A stretch of 64,000 nt of DNA from Clostridia bacterium. GTDB taxonomy: Bacteria; Bacillota; Clostridia; Christensenellales; CAG-138. Positions 8,286 through 16,855 of the stretch are shown here, piece after piece. The notes below the pieces were generated by a model. It was not told the DNA's origin. It saw nothing but the letters and a program-made list of their open reading frames with translations, and ran no database searches. The position numbers were made by a program, and so were the translations under genes. Within the stretch, counting starts at the first letter, position 1. Each line of letters starts with the position of its first letter. Location: assembly GCA_017545535.1 (NCBI GenBank), contig JAFWMS010000020.1, positions 39,568 through 103,567 of the forward strand, given 5' to 3'.

Positions 8286-8322
8286 AGGCGCCTCCTTTCC
8301 GCGATGCAGCCATCGCAAAACA

Positions 8323-8376
8323 GTTAGATTCTGCTAACCATTACCGTATTATAGTTCGCCGCTGCTAACTTGTCAA
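8323..8376 (-). promoter_or_regulatory. feo promoter with two operator copies
   Basis: On the minus strand the consensus promoter TTGACA (8376-8371)-N17-TATAAT (8353-8348). Two 16-bp sites of the same form as 7798-7813 overlap it: GTTCGC-CGCT-GCTAAC at 8354-8369, filling the spacer, and GTTAGA-TTCT-GCTAAC at 8323-8338, just past the start of transcription. Their centres are 31 bp apart, about three helical turns. A strong promoter covered on both sides fits iron-dependent repression. Confidence 0.75.
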
Positions 8377-8407
8377 CATTTTTTCCAAAATCTTTATCGT
8401 CTTTTCT

Positions 8408-8436
8408 TTGACGATTGGATACAATACTGCTATACT
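8408..8436 (+). promoter_or_regulatory. Promoter of the AI-2E-family gene
   Basis: TTGACG (8408-8413), 17-nt spacer, TATACT (8431-8436) preceded by TGC, an extended -10. Transcription would start near 8443, between the feo promoter and the gene. Confidence 0.65.
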
Positions 8437-8459
8437 GATGGTGTATGACGAAGGATCGA

Positions 8460-9575
8460 ATGACACAGTTTCTCATAAAGTTCGCCTACGTGGCGGTGAT
8501 CCTGGGGCTCGTCTTTTTGGGGTTCAAATATGTGATGCCCCTGCTGATGCCCTTTTTGCTGGCGTATCTCTTTTCCCTGCTGTTGCGCAAGCCCACCGAC
8601 TATCTCTCAAAACACCTGAAGATCGGCCGGCGACTGGTGGCGGCGGTGCTGGTGACGCTGTTCTATCTGCTGCTGGCGGTGCTGACGCTGCTGATGGGCT
8701 CGGAGCTGTTCACCTTCGCCAGGGACGCCGTGTCTCAGTTCAACACGGTCATCATCCCCTCGGTGGAAGCGTTGACGGAATGGGCCTCTCGCTGGACCCG
8801 ACGGCTGGACCCCAACGTGATCTCGGTGCTGGAAGGGATGGAAAACAGCTTGCTGCTGTCCCTCCGGTCCAAGGTGGCGGAGATCTCCACTCGGGTGGTC
8901 ACGGGGATCATGTCGGGCGTTCCCTCCGGATTTTTGAACGTACTGTTCATGGTGATCGCCACCTACTTCATTTCCATGGACTTTGGTTTGCTGCGCTGGG
9001 CGGTGGCCCGTCGAATCAAGTCGGAAATCTATGAAAAGATCATTGCCGGCGCTACCTACCTCAGCACCACCCTTGGGCGGCTGGCGCGTTCCTACTTGCT
9101 TATCATGTGCATCACTTTCGTGGAGCAGGCCATCGGCCTCACCATCCTGGGGGTGGACTACTCCATCCTCATCGCCATGGCCATCGCCGTCTTCGACATC
9201 TTTCCCGTGGTGGGCAGCGGCACCATCATGCTCCCCTGGGCGGTATCGTCCCTGGTCACCGGGGATGTGAAGCGGGGCGTGGGGCTGCTGGTGATGTATG
9301 TGATCATCACCATTGTCCGTCAGATCATCGAGCCCAGGATCGTGGGGGACCATGTCGGACTCCATCCTTTGCTGACCCTCATGTGCATGTTCGTGGGCTT
9401 AAGAGTCTTCGGCGGCGTGGGCATGCTGGGGCTGCCCATTTTGGTGGCGGTGCTGAACGGCCTCGAAAACGACGGGGTCATTACCCTCTTCCCCAAGCGG
9501 GAGTTGCCCCTCCCCCAGGATGCCCAGAAGCGGAAGAAGCGCCACTTTCTGAAGAAAACACAAAAAAAGTTGTAA
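8460..9575 (+). CDS. AI-2E family transporter (YdiK/YtvI-like permease)
   Basis: A 371-residue membrane protein of the AI-2E exporter superfamily (UPF0118). It has the family layout of paired hydrophobic segments at the N-terminus, an amphipathic extracellular stretch, and four C-terminal helices including DIFPVVGSGTIMLPWA and RQIIEPRIVGDHVGLHPLLTL, the most conserved part. Members include the sporulation protein YtvI, sodium exporters and TqsA; the substrate cannot be told here. An ATG at 8445 is in frame, but it lies about 2 nt from the expected start of transcription, whereas the ATG at 8460 has AAGGA just upstream, so I prefer the latter. It diverges from the feo operon. Confidence 0.85.
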   Translation: MTQFLIKFAYVAVILGLVFLGFKYVMPLLMPFLLAYLFSLLLRKPTDYLSKHLKIGRRLVAAVLVTLFYLLLAVLTLLMGSELFTFARDAVSQFNTVIIPSVEALTEWASRWTRRLDPNVISVLEGMENSLLLSLRSKVAEISTRVVTGIMSGVPSGFLNVLFMVIATYFISMDFGLLRWAVARRIKSEIYEKIIAGATYLSTTLGRLARSYLLIMCITFVEQAIGLTILGVDYSILIAMAIAVFDIFPVVGSGTIMLPWAVSSLVTGDVKRGVGLLVMYVIITIVRQIIEPRIVGDHVGLHPLLTLMCMFVGLRVFGGVGMLGLPILVAVLNGLENDGVITLFPKRELPLPQDAQKRKKRHFLKKTQKKL

Positions 9576-9626
9576 AAAATCTTCAATTCGCCCATAAGAT
9601 TTTACATTTTGTCCGAATTTGGATGG

Positions 9627-9632
9627 TATACT
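9627..9632 (+). promoter_or_regulatory. Extended -10 before the response regulator gene
   Basis: TATACT preceded by TGG (TGnTATACT) lies 30 nt upstream of the response regulator ATG. The best -35 match, TTACAT, is 19 nt away, so the promoter is tentative. Confidence 0.4.
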
Positions 9633-9662
9633 CCCCCCATACTGAGAAGATGAGGTGAGATC

Positions 9663-10355
9663 ATGATCAAAATCCTTGTGGTGGACGACGAGCCGCCTAT
9701 CACCAATTTGATCCGCATGAACCTGGCCCGGCAGGGCTACAGCGTGACCTGCGCCTACGACGGGCAGCAGGCGGCGGACCTGCTGGAGGGAAACGTCTTC
9801 GATCTGGTGCTGCTGGACATCATGCTGCCCAAGTTCGACGGCTACGACCTTCTCTCCTTCATCAAGCCCCTGGGCATCCCAGTGATCTTCCTCACGGCCA
9901 AGGCCGACGTGATGGACCGGGTGAAGGGGCTGAAGCTGGGAGCCGAGGACTATATCGTGAAGCCCTTCGAGATCGTGGAGCTGCTGGCCCGGATCGAGGT
10001 GGTCCTCCGCCGCTACAACAAGAGCAAGGGCCTCATCCAGATTTTGGACGTGACCATCGATCCGGAGTCCCGGGAGGTGTTCCAGAACGGGAAACGGGTG
10101 GACATGACCCGGAAGGAGTTCGACCTGCTGCTCATCTTCTGCCAGAACCCCAACACAGCCCTGTTCCGGGAGACCCTTTTCGAAAGGATCTGGGAGACGG
10201 ACTACATCGGCGAAAGCCGGACGCTGGACTCCCACGTGCAGCGCCTGCGGCGCAAGCTCAACTGGGCCGATCGGATCAAGACCGTCCACAAGATCGGCTA
10301 CCGGCTGGAGCTGGACGAAGAGGAGCTCCACCCCGCGGCGCCGCCTGAAAAGTGA
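9663..10355 (+). CDS. OmpR/PhoB-family response regulator
   Basis: A 230-residue two-component response regulator. The receiver domain (1-115) carries the acidic pair D8-D9, the phospho-acceptor D52 in VLLDIMLP, and K100 in YIVKPF. The C-terminal winged helix (about 130-220) shows the OmpR/PhoB pattern MTRKEFDLLLIFCQNP and ESRTLDSHVQRLRRKL. It should bind direct repeats when phosphorylated by the kinase encoded 26 bp downstream. AGGTGAG precedes the ATG. The stimulus and regulon cannot be read from the sequence. Confidence 0.93.
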   Translation: MIKILVVDDEPPITNLIRMNLARQGYSVTCAYDGQQAADLLEGNVFDLVLLDIMLPKFDGYDLLSFIKPLGIPVIFLTAKADVMDRVKGLKLGAEDYIVKPFEIVELLARIEVVLRRYNKSKGLIQILDVTIDPESREVFQNGKRVDMTRKEFDLLLIFCQNPNTALFRETLFERIWETDYIGESRTLDSHVQRLRRKLNWADRIKTVHKIGYRLELDEEELHPAAPPEK

Positions 10356-10381
10356 CGGCCCGGCCATAGGAGGGTAAGCCA

Positions 10382-11839
10382 GTGAGATTTGCCTTAAAGA
10401 TCAGCGTATGCACCGTCCTCATCGTGGCGGTGCTGTTTGCTGCCTTCGGCCACGCCCTCATCGCTCGGAGTTTTTCCGCCGCCCTGTCCTTCCGGGTCCG
10501 GGAAGCGGAGGCGGCCTACTCGGCTATGGCCTCTTCCCTGGAGGCGGAGATCTCCGTGTTAAACGTCTATTACCAGAGCACCACCCCACGTATGCTCCAG
10601 GAGGTGCTGGACCGATCCACCCGCTCGGCAAACCTGTCCGGGGTCAGCTGCGCCCTCTACGACGCGGGGCGGCGGCTCCTGGTGGCCACGGCGGATGGCT
10701 TTCAGGACAGGCTCGCCTACCAGGAGTTGACGGAGCGACGGTTCGTCTATTCCCTCATTCGCTCCGGTGACAGCTCCCTCTTGGACACGGCGGGCTGCGT
10801 GCCAATCGGCATGGACCGGTACTTTTTATCGGTCCGGTTCCCCGCAGACGATCTCTTCGCCGCCCGTCGGGGAGAGGTGGCGGTGTTCGTATCCTTGCAC
10901 CTCATCACCGTGGCGGTGTGCATCGGGGCCATGCTCCTCATCTCCTATTTCGTGTCCGGCCCCGTCCGGACGTTGGCCCGAGCCACCCAGCAGATCGAGG
11001 CGGGGCAATACAACGTCCGAGCGGGCGTGAAGTCCCTGGACGAGATCGGCGATCTAGCGATCAGCTTCAATGCCATGGCGGAATCCATTGAGCAGAAGGT
11101 GAGCACCCTGGAGGGCTATGCCAAGCAGCAAAAGGATTTCGTGGCCAACTTCTCCCACGAGCTCAAGACCCCCATGACCTCCATCATCGGCTATGCGGAC
11201 ATGCTGCGCTCGGCGGAGCTGGACGAGGAGGACGCTTTCATGGCATCGAACTTCATTTTCTCCGAGGGGAAGCGGCTGGAGGCCCTGAGCCTGAAGCTCA
11301 TGGACCTGGTGGTCCTCGATAAGAACGAATTCGAGCTCACCCGGGGCTATGCCCGCCGGGTGCTGGGCCACGTGATCGCCGTGGTGACCCCCATGCTGGA
11401 GCAGCACGGGCTCATCCTTCAGACCAGCATCGAGCAATATCAGATCCTGTACGAAAAGGACCTGCTCCTCACCCTCATCACCAATCTGATCGACAACGCC
11501 CGCAAGGCCTCGGAGCCGGGAAAGGTCATCGAACTCACGGGCCGCAAGCAGGACAGCCGGTATCGGATCACCGTCCGGGACCACGGCATCGGCATCCCCG
11601 AGGAGGAGCTGAACCGGATCACAGAGGCCTTCTTCATGGTGGACAAGTCCCGGGCCCGAGCCCAGCACGGGGCGGGTCTCGGCCTCGCCATTGGAAACAA
11701 GATCGCCCAGCTCCACGGCAGCGAGCTCCACTTCGAAAGCAAGGTGGGCGAAGGCACCAGCGTCTGGTTCGACCTGCCCCTCCCCAAGGACAAGCGCGGA
11801 AAGGAGGCCAGCCATGAGGAAATTGACCCGCAAGGATAA
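10382..11839 (+). CDS. HAMP-domain sensor histidine kinase
   Basis: A 485-residue membrane sensor kinase starting at GTG with GGAGGG upstream. Order of domains: membrane helix (about 5-30), an extracytoplasmic sensor region of about 135 residues, a second helix (about 167-192), HAMP, then the dimerisation helix with phospho-acceptor H259 in NFSHELKTPMTS, and a HATPase_c domain with N-box NLIDNARKAS, G1 DHGIGIP and G2 GAGLGLAIG. It pairs with the response regulator just upstream. Its last 26 bp overlap the next gene, so the three form one operon and the third protein is probably a partner of the sensor. Confidence 0.93.
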   Translation: MRFALKISVCTVLIVAVLFAAFGHALIARSFSAALSFRVREAEAAYSAMASSLEAEISVLNVYYQSTTPRMLQEVLDRSTRSANLSGVSCALYDAGRRLLVATADGFQDRLAYQELTERRFVYSLIRSGDSSLLDTAGCVPIGMDRYFLSVRFPADDLFAARRGEVAVFVSLHLITVAVCIGAMLLISYFVSGPVRTLARATQQIEAGQYNVRAGVKSLDEIGDLAISFNAMAESIEQKVSTLEGYAKQQKDFVANFSHELKTPMTSIIGYADMLRSAELDEEDAFMASNFIFSEGKRLEALSLKLMDLVVLDKNEFELTRGYARRVLGHVIAVVTPMLEQHGLILQTSIEQYQILYEKDLLLTLITNLIDNARKASEPGKVIELTGRKQDSRYRITVRDHGIGIPEEELNRITEAFFMVDKSRARAQHGAGLGLAIGNKIAQLHGSELHFESKVGEGTSVWFDLPLPKDKRGKEASHEEIDPQG

Positions 11840-12575
11840 GACCACCCTCTGTTACGTGATTCTCTGCGTTGGCACGGCGGCGGCGGCCTTTCTGTGCGTG
11901 CTGGTGAGCAGCCTTTTGTTGAAAGCGGAGGAGCGGCGGCTCTACGATCGGCCGGCCTACGAGCCCTTCACCCTGGAAAGCGGCACCGCCGTGGGCGCGC
12001 CCCTCTCCCTTTCCACCCGGATCGACCTGTTCAACGCGGGGCAGACCGAGGGGCCCCAGCGCCAGTCCATGCCCGACGAGCTGACGGAATCGGAGGCCGA
12101 CGCCATCGTCCTCTCCGCCTGGAACCGGCTGTTCACGGACATGATGGGCGCCGCCGGGCAGGACCCGGAGCTCCAGGCCGCCATCGGCAACGGGGATCCG
12201 CAGCCCCGGACCTCCGCCTCCCTGCGGGACTATCTCACCGCCGACGGCAGCCGCTACGCTCTCTGGTGCGTCCAGGCCTGGCTGGATCTGACCACCGGGG
12301 ACGCCTTCTCCCTGACTATGTATCTGGACAGCCGAACGGGCCAGCCCCTCATGGCGTCCGCCGTCCTCTATCCCCAGGACGCGCCTCTGCTGGGGCTCGG
12401 GGACATGGCCTCCCGACTGGGCCTCGGATACGACCTGGCCAACGCCGTCACGGAGACGGACGGAGACGGGACGAAGGTGACGCTGCCCCTGGACGGCGGG
12501 TATGCCCTGGTCAAGGCCATCGAGGCCGGCGGCAGCCGCTTCACCATCCGGGCAGTCGTCTCCGACCAGAAATAA
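11814..12575 (+). CDS. Unknown membrane-anchored protein coupled to the kinase
   Basis: A 253-residue protein with a basic N-terminus and one membrane helix (about residues 11-34), then a domain outside the membrane. AAGGAGG lies 6 nt before the ATG, inside the end of the kinase gene, so translation is coupled. The extracytoplasmic part begins with a low-complexity stretch and continues with repeated Trp/Tyr-containing segments such as YALWCVQAWLDLTTGDAF. I do not recognise the family. By position it resembles accessory proteins such as YycH/YycI that restrain a sensor kinase, but no sequence likeness to them is apparent. Confidence 0.6.
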   Translation: MRKLTRKDKTTLCYVILCVGTAAAAFLCVLVSSLLLKAEERRLYDRPAYEPFTLESGTAVGAPLSLSTRIDLFNAGQTEGPQRQSMPDELTESEADAIVLSAWNRLFTDMMGAAGQDPELQAAIGNGDPQPRTSASLRDYLTADGSRYALWCVQAWLDLTTGDAFSLTMYLDSRTGQPLMASAVLYPQDAPLLGLGDMASRLGLGYDLANAVTETDGDGTKVTLPLDGGYALVKAIEAGGSRFTIRAVVSDQK

Positions 12576-12600
12576 TTATATATTATTTTGCTTTGTTTCC

Positions 12601-12629
12601 TTGACAGCAGAAGCAAAGTATAGTATAAA
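12601..12629 (+). promoter_or_regulatory. Promoter of the cysK-cysE leader
   Basis: TTGACA (12601-12606), 17-nt spacer, TATAAA (12624-12629). Transcription should start near 12636, about 30 nt before the leader peptide start codon. Confidence 0.8.
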
Positions 12630-12666
12630 CATACTAAACCGATAGGAAAACGAACGGAGAGCTCAC

Positions 12667-12738
12667 ATGAGAAAGGCGACCTGTAACTGCATCTGTTGTT
12701 GTACCGTGCTTTACGGCCGCCTTGCTGTACCCATGTAG
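12667..12738 (+). CDS. Cys-rich leader peptide of the cysK-cysE operon
   Basis: A 23-codon reading frame beginning ATGAGAAAG, with GGAGAG 6 nt upstream, encodes MRKATCNCICCC followed by TVLYGRLAVPM. Five of 23 codons are Cys (positions 6, 8, 10, 11, 12). It lies between a strong promoter and an intrinsic terminator, and the first gene after the terminator makes cysteine. This is the layout of ribosome-mediated attenuation: shortage of charged tRNA-Cys would stall the ribosome on the Cys run and change folding of the RNA behind it. The function is inferred from position and composition. Confidence 0.8.
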   Translation: MRKATCNCICCCTVLYGRLAVPM

Positions 12739-12740
12739 AG

Positions 12741-12790
12741 TTCCCGGAGCCGTGTTTGCCGGAGGGCCCTGATGGGGCTCTCCGTTTTTG
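12741..12790 (+). terminator. Attenuator: terminator and competing hairpins before cysK
   Basis: GGAGGGCCC (12761-12769) pairs with GGGCTCTCC (12775-12783), with one G-U pair, followed by GTTTTTG: an intrinsic terminator. Two earlier segments can compete. TTCCCGG (12741-12747) can pair with CCGGAGG (12759-12765), which overlaps the terminator 5-prime arm and would prevent it. GCCGT (12749-12753) can pair with ACGGC (12713-12717), which would block that antiterminator. A ribosome stalled on the Cys codons (up to 12702) would cover ACGGC and free the antiterminator. Pairings are short and were found by hand. Confidence 0.7.
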
Positions 12791-12839
12791 TTTGTCATCC
12801 CGCGTTCGGTTTTCATATCTTACATAGGAGGAAAAAACC

Positions 12840-13772
12840 ATGTCTCGCATCTATACTTCCGCCGATCAGCTCATCGGCAGCACGCCCCTTTTGGAGGTCA
12901 AAAACATCGAAGCCCAGGAGGGCCTCAAGGCCACCATCCTGGTGAAACTGGAATACTTCAACCCCGCCGGGTCCGTGAAGGACCGGGTGGCCAAGGCCAT
13001 GATCGACGACGCGGAGGCAAAGGGCCTCTTAAAGCCCGGCTCCGTCATCATCGAGCCCACCTCCGGCAACACGGGCATCGGCCTTGCCTCCGTGGCCGCC
13101 GCCAGGGGGTATCGGATCATCATCGTCATGCCGGAGACCATGAGCGTGGAGCGCCGCCAGCTCATGAAGGCCTACGGGGCGGAGCTGGTGCTCTCCGAGG
13201 GGTCCAAGGGCATGAAGGGGGCCATCGTCAAAGCCAACGAACTGGCGAAGGAGATCCCAGGCGCCTTCATTCCCGGCCAGTTCGTGAACCCCGCCAACCC
13301 CGCTATCCACTACGCCACTACCGGTCCGGAAATCTGGGCGGACACCGACGGCAAAGTGGACATCTTTGTGGCGGGCGTGGGCACCGGCGGCACCGTGACC
13401 GGCGTGGGGGAGTATCTGAAGGAGCAGAACCCCGGGGTGAAGATCGTGGCCGTGGAGCCCGCCTCCTCCCCCGTCCTCTCCCAGGGCCACGCGGGGGCCC
13501 ATATGATCCAGGGCATCGGCGCTGGCTTCGTGCCGGAAGTGCTGGATACCAAGATCTACGATGAGGTCATTCCCGTAACAAACGAGGACGCCTTCGCCAC
13601 CGGCAAGCTCATCGGCCGCTCTGAGGGCGTGCTGGTTGGCATCTCCTCCGGGGCCGCCCTGTGGGCCGCCATCGAGCTGGCCAAGCGGCCTGAAAATGCG
13701 GGCAAGACCATCGTAGCCCTGCTTCCCGATACCGGCGATCGGTATCTGTCCACCCCTTTGTTTGGAGAATAA
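12840..13772 (+). CDS. cysK: Cysteine synthase A (O-acetylserine sulfhydrylase)
   Basis: A 310-residue PLP enzyme that makes cysteine from O-acetylserine and sulfide. The PLP lysine is K47 in NPAGSVKDR, the substrate loop is TSGNTG (74-79), and the glycine-rich phosphate loop is [11 protein letters not shown]. Length and motifs are normal for CysK. AGGAGG lies 9 nt before the ATG. The gene follows a Cys-rich leader peptide and terminator and is followed after one base by serine acetyltransferase, so the two-step cysteine pathway from serine is a single attenuated operon. Confidence 0.95.
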   Translation: MSRIYTSADQLIGSTPLLEVKNIEAQEGLKATILVKLEYFNPAGSVKDRVAKAMIDDAEAKGLLKPGSVIIEPTSGNTGIGLASVAAARGYRIIIVMPETMSVERRQLMKAYGAELVLSEGSKGMKGAIVKANELAKEIPGAFIPGQFVNPANPAIHYATTGPEIWADTDGKVDIFVAGVGTGGTVTGVGEYLKEQNPGVKIVAVEPASSPVLSQGHAGAHMIQGIGAGFVPEVLDTKIYDEVIPVTNEDAFATGKLIGRSEGVLVGISSGAALWAAIELAKRPENAGKTIVALLPDTGDRYLSTPLFGE

Positions 13773-13773
13773 T

Positions 13774-14649
<876 letters not shown>

Positions 14650-14654
14650 GGTAT

Positions 14655-14720
14655 TTATTGAAAGCTTTGCACCTTTTTCTTAGATAAGAAAAAGGTGGCC
14701 AAAAAGAACTTAACTGATGA
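14655..14720. repeat. Dispersed stem-loop element, copy R1 (hairpin A only)
   Basis: A perfect 13-bp stem, CACCTTTTTCTTA / TAAGAAAAAGGTG (14670-14697, loop GA), preceded by TATTGAAAG and followed by CCAAAAAGAACTTAACTGATG. The same flanks recur at copies R2, R3, R4 and R6. Confidence 0.8.
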
Positions 14721-14728
14721 AACGAAGC

Positions 14729-14753
14729 GCACCTCGGCGACCCCGGGGTGCGT
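14729..14753 (+). terminator. Possible terminator after cysE
   Basis: CGCACC pairs with GGTGCG across a GC-rich loop, followed by TTTACTGTGATTT. The U-run is weak; hairpin A of repeat R1 just upstream may share the role. Confidence 0.5.
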
Positions 14754-14787
14754 TTACTGTGATTTACCAGGTCAGCAGGCAGGTGAT

Positions 14788-16269
14788 TTAGTTATCGTTG
14801 GGGTCAAGCAGCTTTTCCACCGCCGGCGATACTGCCATGTAATCGTTGATCTGCAGATGGCAGTGGTTACCCTGCATCATATCCGCCACAGACACCTGGG
14901 TGATGACGCCCACCGCCTCGTCCGGTTCAGCCTTCGCATAGACGCACTGGCCGTCCCCGATATATACCGCCCACAGGCCGCTGCCGGAGAATTCCAGGGT
15001 CTGGCCGGGCAGGGCGCAGCGAATTACGTCCTCCGAGGTGCCAAGGTCTAGCCACTCTACAGACCAGGGGTCCGCCGTACCCAGGGAGATATCTATGAAC
15101 CCCATGGAGATCGCCCGTTCCCGTCCCTGCTCCTCGACAAATTCCTTATCATAGCTGTCGGCGCTCAGATAGAACTTCATGCCGATCTGGCTTACGGCGT
15201 AGTCCGCGCGACCGTTCAGGGCTTTCTCATCAAAGACGGGGTAGGACCGCTCCTTTGGACCGGAATTGTATTTGACCTGATTTTGTATGGCCTCCCTATC
15301 CGCCAGCTCCTCCCGCAGGACCGCGGGATCGTTGATCTGGTTGCAGCAATAGTCCCAGCCCAAGGGGTAGCAGCCGAAGATGCTGATGCAGGGCTTGGCC
15401 TCCGCCTCCAGGGGCACGGCCACCTGCACGTAGTAGCAGGGGTCCTTGTCCATGCGGATATAGGCGTCCACCAGGGCTCCATAGCCCCCGTCCCAGACGA
15501 TCTGCTCCCCGTCGGTGTGGGAACCGGCGTCCCAGGTGTTGGGGTCCTTCGGCACGATTTCCCCCGTGGGGAAGCAGGTGCGGATAAGCTCCATGGCCGT
15601 GGCAAGAGCCTTGTCGGAGGTGTGGGCTCCCTCATATCTCGCATCGTCCCATTTCCAGGTGCGGACCTTCTCGTTGAGGACTTCATTGCCGTATTGCTTC
15701 TCTCGCTGACCCCAATAGTTGTAATCGAGATGCAGCACCGTGCCGGTCACAGCGTCAGCGAAGCCGTAGATGTGATCGACGTTTTCAAATGGCGTCCCGC
15801 CGAAGCCGATGCCGTAGTAGACCAGCTCCAGACCGTCGCCGGTGTACATGTTGACATGGATCTCGCAGGCGGGGACCGCATCGCCCCAGATCGTCACGGC
15901 GGTCTCCGCCGCGTGGAGGGCCGCCTCCGCCGGGGTGACGTAATCCCCCTGAGGGATGGGCTCGGAAAGCTCCTCCGCCCCGTCCACGGTCTTGCGGATG
16001 CCCTCGTCCACCCAGGTGAACTCGTGCTTCGCGCCCCTGGCGTCCGTCACGACGATCCTGTCCCCGTCCAGGACGCCCTTAGCGTACCCGTTGAAGGACA
16101 GAAGCGGCGCTTCCGGTTCCTTCGCTGTATCCTCCGCAGCGGCGGTTTCGGCGATGATGGGATGGCATGCCGTGGTGAAGCAGGCGAGGGCCATAATCAG
16201 CACCAGCGTCAAAGCTGTACCGTGACCCAGGAACTGCCGAACAGCTTTCTGTATAGTGAATATCTTCAT
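14788..16269 (-). CDS. Unknown exported protein, possibly a lipoprotein
   Basis: A 493-residue protein with a signal-type N-terminus: basic residues, a hydrophobic stretch (about 18-35) and a Cys in ACFTTACHP. The residues before that Cys (T-T-A) are a poor lipobox, so lipid attachment is uncertain. A Thr/Glu/Ala-rich linker follows, then a large domain with many aromatic residues and several cysteines (for example WDYCCNQ). I recognise no family. AAAAGGAG lies about 10 nt before the ATG. It stands alone, converging on the cys operon and diverging from the riboswitch-ribU unit, with stem-loop repeats on both sides. Confidence 0.6.
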   Translation of the reverse strand: MKIFTIQKAVRQFLGHGTALTLVLIMALACFTTACHPIIAETAAAEDTAKEPEAPLLSFNGYAKGVLDGDRIVVTDARGAKHEFTWVDEGIRKTVDGAEELSEPIPQGDYVTPAEAALHAAETAVTIWGDAVPACEIHVNMYTGDGLELVYYGIGFGGTPFENVDHIYGFADAVTGTVLHLDYNYWGQREKQYGNEVLNEKVRTWKWDDARYEGAHTSDKALATAMELIRTCFPTGEIVPKDPNTWDAGSHTDGEQIVWDGGYGALVDAYIRMDKDPCYYVQVAVPLEAEAKPCISIFGCYPLGWDYCCNQINDPAVLREELADREAIQNQVKYNSGPKERSYPVFDEKALNGRADYAVSQIGMKFYLSADSYDKEFVEEQGRERAISMGFIDISLGTADPWSVEWLDLGTSEDVIRCALPGQTLEFSGSGLWAVYIGDGQCVYAKAEPDEAVGVITQVSVADMMQGNHCHLQINDYMAVSPAVEKLLDPNDN

Positions 16270-16448
16270 GATCCTATTCTCCTTTTATCTTGTGTCCATG
16301 TTCTGCACCTCGAGGTTTCCTTTTGCTGTATTTGATCGATCTCGCCCTTATTATCATGAAGATATGGCGGTCCGTCAACGAGGGGCCGCCGGATATTACA
16401 ACTATTTTGCAGTTTTGACGAATATGGCCCCTGATGAAGAGGATTATA

Positions 16449-16608
16449 TTGAAAGCCTGATCCTTTTTCTTGGTAAGAAAAAGGACCAAAAAGAACTCTA
16501 TTTGGGGAGTATTGCTTGCGTGATACTTCCCGTTATGTTAGATAAGCTTCTCTTTTTTGCGCCGCTTTTTTCTCTTCACCGAAGAGAAAAAAGCGGCAAA
16601 AGAAAAAA
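16449..16608. repeat. Dispersed stem-loop element, copy R2 (hairpins A and B)
   Basis: Hairpin A: TCCTTTTTCTT / AAGAAAAAGGA (16461-16485), followed by CCAAAAAGAACT. Hairpin B: a perfect 17-bp stem GCCGCTTTTTTCTCTTC with its complement (16561-16597, loop ACC), preceded by AAGCTTCTCTTTTTTG. Hairpin B ends 12 bp before the ribU promoter -35. Confidence 0.8.
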
Positions 16609-16638
16609 TTGACACCTCTATCCATCCTGTGCTATACT
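16609..16638 (+). promoter_or_regulatory. Promoter of the FMN riboswitch-ribU unit
   Basis: TTGACA (16609-16614), 18-nt spacer, TATACT (16633-16638) preceded by TGC (extended -10). The riboswitch begins about 25 nt further on. Confidence 0.8.
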
Positions 16639-16660
16639 GCCTCACGAAGCGAATAGACAG

Positions 16661-16772
16661 TCTTTGGGGCAGGGTGCAATTCCTGACCGATGGTGAAAGT
16701 CCATGAACCTCCTTTGGAGGCCGACCCGGTGCGATTCCGGGACCGACGGTACAGTCCGGATGGGAAAAGACG
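16661..16772 (+). ncRNA. FMN riboswitch (RFN element)
   Basis: The conserved RFN core is clear: AGGGTGCAATTCCTGACCG, GGTGAAAGTCC, then CCGGTGCGATTCCGGGACCG and GGTACAGTCCGGATGGGA. It is followed by a terminator hairpin before the start of a riboflavin transporter gene, so FMN should switch off transcription of riboflavin uptake. Confidence 0.95.
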
Positions 16773-16807
16773 TTCGCGCTGTGATTTTAGATCATGACGC
16801 TCCACGG

Positions 16808-16842
16808 ATTCCTGAGGCTGCACGGCTTCAGGAGTTTTTTTG
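16808..16842 (+). terminator. Terminator of the FMN riboswitch expression platform
   Basis: CCTGAGGC pairs with GCTTCAGG (one G-U pair), followed by AGTTTTTTT, just before the ribU ribosome site. It is the regulated off-switch of the riboswitch. Confidence 0.8.
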
Positions 16843-16855
16843 TCGGGAGGTCCCC

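Noticed and set aside
12601..12839. T-box riboswitch before cysK
   Set aside because: The conserved T-box sequence (AGGGTGGNACCGCG) is absent and the leader is short. The Cys-rich frame explains the terminator better.
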